Positions 61,680 through 64,000 of a DNA stretch of 64,000 nucleotides are shown one piece after another. Every line of letters starts with the position of its first letter. Within the stretch, counting starts at the first letter, position 1. This DNA is from Flavobacterium sp. (GTDB lineage Bacteria; Bacteroidota; Bacteroidia; Flavobacteriales; Flavobacteriaceae). The stretch is taken from NCBI GenBank assembly GCA_030153045.1, contig JASLID010000075.1, positions 7,378 through 71,377 of the forward strand, given 5' to 3'. The notes under the pieces are model-generated. The model was not told the origin of the DNA, did not search any database, and saw only the letters and a program-made list of their open reading frames with translations. A program made the translations under genes and the position numbers.

Positions 61680-63224
61680 ATGATAAAAAATATAAAATGG
61701 CTACTTATTGCTTCTTTGAGTATTGTAGCATGTGATAGTAACGATGATGATTCCTCTACAGTTGAGGAAGCTGTATCGTCTGGTTCGGCAAATTTCTCAA
61801 AGTATGTAGCTTTAGGGGATTCATTTGCGGCTGGATACAGTGATGGAGCTCTTTTTAAATTAGCTCAAGAAACCGCTTATCCAAACATTTTAGCAGGGCA
61901 ATTTTCGGCTGCTGGCGGAGGTGTGTTTACCACGCCGTATATGGATGATAATATAGGAGGATTCGCTTCGGGGGGAGTTCAAGTTCCTCAATTTGGGCCT
62001 AGATTGTATTTTAATGGAACGGCTCCAGTTCCAGTAACGGGACCTTCAACTACAGAAATTACAGCTCATTTGTCGGGTACATTTAGTAATTTGGGAGTGC
62101 CAGGGGCAAAAGCTACACATTTAGTGACTCCTGGTTATGCTATGGCTAATCCATACTTTGGTAGATTTGCATCTGCAACTTCTACTACTGTTTTTGCCGA
62201 TGCATTAACTCAAAGCCCAACGTTCTTTTCTTTATGGATAGGAGGTAATGATGTTTTAGGTTATGCGCTTTCGGGAGGTGATGGATCCAATCCAATCACT
62301 CCATCTGCGGGGGCAATTGGAGTTGGATTTGATGCTTCATATAATGAGTTGATTGATCAAATGACAGGTGGAGGTAGAAAAGGAGTTATTGCTAATTTAC
62401 CTTATGTTAATGCACTACCTCATTTTACGACAGTGCCTCATAATCCGTTGTCTGCATCAGTTTTAGGGGCAGGAAGTGTTCCGGTTGGAAATGCGACTAT
62501 TAGTGCGTTAAACACACAGTTATATGGGCCTTTAATGGGTGCTTTGTCACATCCTTTATGTACTTCTGCTGATGCTGAGTCTGCAACTAGAATTGCTTTG
62601 TTTTCAACTGGTGTAGGTAACAAGTTATTAATTAAAGATGAATCTTTAGTTAATCTTTCTTCACAATTGACAGCTTTATTTACACCTTCTATGGGAGCGA
62701 CTCAAGCTGCTTTTTACGGAATGGTTTTTGGTCAAGCAAGACAAGCAAAAGCTACTGATCTAGTTTTATTGCCTACACAATCTGTAATTGGTACAGCTCC
62801 TACAGCTGCTAATTCAGGTTTAGGTTTTGCGCCTCCAGCGCCATTAAACAAATTTGGTATTACTTACCCTTTACAAGATAAGCATGTGTTGATCCCTACT
62901 GAGTTGACTGAAATTCAAACGGCTACGGATTCTTTTAATACTACAATTCAAGCTGCAGCAACAGCAAAAGGCTTGGCTTTTGTTGATGCTAAAGCAATCA
63001 TGGAGCAATTGACTACAGGCGGAATAGTGGCAAATGGATATACATTTCAATCAACATTTGTAACAGGAGGAACTTTTTCATTAGATGGAATTCATCCTTC
63101 GCCAAGAGGTTATGCTTTAATTGCAAACAAATTTATTGAAGCGATTAATGCTAAATACGGTTCTACTTTAAAACCTGTTAATGTAGGTACTTATAGAATT
63201 TTATTCCCTGCTACTTTACCGTAA
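61680..63224 (+). CDS. SGNH/GDSL-hydrolase lipoprotein
   Basis: This 514-residue lipoprotein has a signal ending SIVAC (Cys18), followed by DSNDDDSS, which resembles the Bacteroidota lipoprotein surface-export signal. The SGNH motifs are complete: Ser48 in ALGDSFAAGY, Asn190 in WIGGNDVLGY, and the Asp469/His472 pair in SLDGIHPSP. It is larger than common GDSL esterases, with about 200 inserted residues between the blocks. It is expected to cleave esters of lipids or acylated glycans. It is paired with the TonB receptor before it and ends at a terminator. Confidence 0.88.
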   Translation: MIKNIKWLLIASLSIVACDSNDDDSSTVEEAVSSGSANFSKYVALGDSFAAGYSDGALFKLAQETAYPNILAGQFSAAGGGVFTTPYMDDNIGGFASGGVQVPQFGPRLYFNGTAPVPVTGPSTTEITAHLSGTFSNLGVPGAKATHLVTPGYAMANPYFGRFASATSTTVFADALTQSPTFFSLWIGGNDVLGYALSGGDGSNPITPSAGAIGVGFDASYNELIDQMTGGGRKGVIANLPYVNALPHFTTVPHNPLSASVLGAGSVPVGNATISALNTQLYGPLMGALSHPLCTSADAESATRIALFSTGVGNKLLIKDESLVNLSSQLTALFTPSMGATQAAFYGMVFGQARQAKATDLVLLPTQSVIGTAPTAANSGLGFAPPAPLNKFGITYPLQDKHVLIPTELTEIQTATDSFNTTIQAAATAKGLAFVDAKAIMEQLTTGGIVANGYTFQSTFVTGGTFSLDGIHPSPRGYALIANKFIEAINAKYGSTLKPVNVGTYRILFPATLP

Positions 63225-63244
63225 GGGATAAATAGCATATTTAT

Positions 63245-63274
63245 AAAAACCACCAACTTATGTTGGTGGTTTTT
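63245..63274 (+). terminator. Rho-independent terminator of SGNH lipoprotein
   Basis: The stem AAAAACCACCAAC / GTTGGTGGTTTTT (13 bp) with loop TTAT is followed by further T. Confidence 0.95.
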
Positions 63275-63347
63275 TATTTTCAAAGGTTTATTTTTCAATA
63301 CTAAAACGACTAGTTTTTCAAAATTCTGAAAAAACATAAAAAAATTA

Positions 63348-63377
63348 TTGATTTTATATTTTAAAAAATTATCTTTG
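63348..63377 (+). promoter_or_regulatory. Promoter of atpD
   Basis: TTG (63348-63350), a 19-bp spacer and TATCTTTG (63370-63377) match the flavobacterial -33/-7 consensus best of all promoters seen in the window. The ATG follows at 63438 after a 60-base leader. Confidence 0.7.
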
Positions 63378-63437
63378 CACTCTGAAAAAACACTTGTTTT
63401 TCAGAAATCTAAATAGCTATTTAATAAATACATAAAC

Positions 63438-64000
63438 ATGTCTAAAGTAATAGGAAAAGTTGCGCAAATCATTGGACCAGTTGTCGATGTAGTTTTCAAC
63501 ACTGAGGGTGTTGAACTTCCAAAAATTTACGATTCGTTAGAAATCACTAAAAAAGACGGGACTATATTAGTTCTTGAAGTACAATCTCACATTGGTGAAA
63601 ACACGGTACGTACCATCTCTATGGACTCTACTGATGGTTTAAGCAGAGGTTACGAAGTAGTAGGAACTGGTGCGCCAATTCAAATGCCAGTTGGACCAGA
63701 TGTTTACGGACGTTTATTCAATGTTATTGGAGATGCGATTGATGGTTTAGGGAATTTGCCTAAAGCGGGAGAAAACGGAATGTCTATCCACCGTCAAGCA
63801 CCAAAATTCGAAGACTTATCAACTTCATCAGAAGTTTTATTTACAGGTATTAAAGTAATCGATTTGATTGAGCCTTACGCTAAAGGAGGAAAAATTGGAT
63901 TGTTTGGTGGTGCTGGAGTAGGTAAAACAGTATTGATTCAGGAGTTAATTAACAATATTGCAAAAGGTCACGGTGGACTTTCAGTATTCGCAGGAGTAGG
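63438..64000 (+). CDS. atpD: F1F0 ATP synthase subunit beta (3' partial)
   Basis: The first 187 residues of the catalytic beta subunit are in the window; the gene runs off its end. MSKVIGKVAQIIGPVVDVVF is the usual start, FNVIGDAIDG the crossover domain, and Walker A GGAGVGKT lies at 157-164. The preceding terminator and a strong promoter show that it starts a new transcript, probably with atpC, and is separated from the other atp genes, as is common in Bacteroidota. Confidence 0.98.
   Translation, partial: MSKVIGKVAQIIGPVVDVVFNTEGVELPKIYDSLEITKKDGTILVLEVQSHIGENTVRTISMDSTDGLSRGYEVVGTGAPIQMPVGPDVYGRLFNVIGDAIDGLGNLPKAGENGMSIHRQAPKFEDLSTSSEVLFTGIKVIDLIEPYAKGGKIGLFGGAGVGKTVLIQELINNIAKGHGGLSVFAGV

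Noticed and set aside
1..64000. CRISPR arrays, tRNA or rRNA genes, insertion sequences, prophage
   Set aside because: No evenly spaced repeats, no cloverleaf-like segments noticed, no transposase, integrase or phage structural genes in any frame. A tRNA scan program would settle the RNA part.

Overview
The window looks like an ordinary chromosomal segment of a Flavobacterium or close relative (Bacteroidota, Flavobacteriia). The DNA is AT-rich and starts lack Shine-Dalgarno sites. Many genes are preceded by the Bacteroidota -7 element TAnnTTTG. Exported proteins carry short signal peptides ending in Q or lipoprotein signals, two carry C-terminal type IX secretion (T9SS) sorting domains, and the families DUF4286, DUF4270, Porin O/P and OlsF-type acyltransferase are typical of the group. 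I see no rRNA or tRNA gene, insertion sequence, prophage or CRISPR array. Coding density is high. The first gene (NAD-binding protein) and the last (atpD) are cut by the window edges.

Layout. 1-9483: partial SDR-like protein, EamA transporter, S9 peptidase, M13 peptidase and a large sortilin-like T9SS substrate. 9600-18710 is a metal and redox island: SCO copper chaperone, feoA-feoB with a small Cys-rich partner, then on the minus strand an Nramp transporter fused to a UspA domain (mntH), a DtxR-family regulator (mntR) and a Cys-containing lipoprotein. Facing mntH is a tight operon of a di-haem oxidoreductase lipoprotein, a Rieske protein and a Porin O/P-type barrel; its -7 box lies inside a TTTAG-N6-CTAAA palindrome. 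18760-27758: serS, a TPR protein, DUF4286, rsmA, mgtE, proC, a 2-hydroxyacid dehydrogenase cluster and a TM2 protein. 27791-33628: OlsF-like bifunctional acyltransferase, exonuclease III, an OmpA lipoprotein, a Tas-like aldo/keto reductase and a lipoprotein.

33760-46728: FAD/Rieske fusion oxidoreductase, a 147-bp palindromic element, a PQQ-type sugar dehydrogenase with a T9SS tail, a LytS/LytTR pair, a TonB-receptor-like barrel, an exported VWA protein paired with a terpene-cyclase-fold protein, and a second TPR-kinase/LytTR pair. 46729-54091 (minus) is one long gene string: panC, panD, YbhN-like flippase-fold protein, a degenerate esterase, radA, a small HExxH protein and an AsmA-like/GT51 fusion. 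It diverges from glgA-like, DUF4270 and glmS (54200-58558). The window ends with a TonB receptor plus an SGNH-hydrolase lipoprotein, and atpD.

How they work together. The island at 9.6-18.7 kb appears to handle Fe(II)/Mn(II) import and its control. The long minus operon and its divergent partner mix coenzyme A precursor synthesis, recombination, envelope building and amino-sugar synthesis. Two local LytTR systems flank envelope genes. The least explained units are the di-haem/Rieske/porin operon, the VWA/cyclase-fold pair, the AsmA-GT51 fusion and the single-domain GlgA-like protein. No single element proves a new system; these are the best leads.
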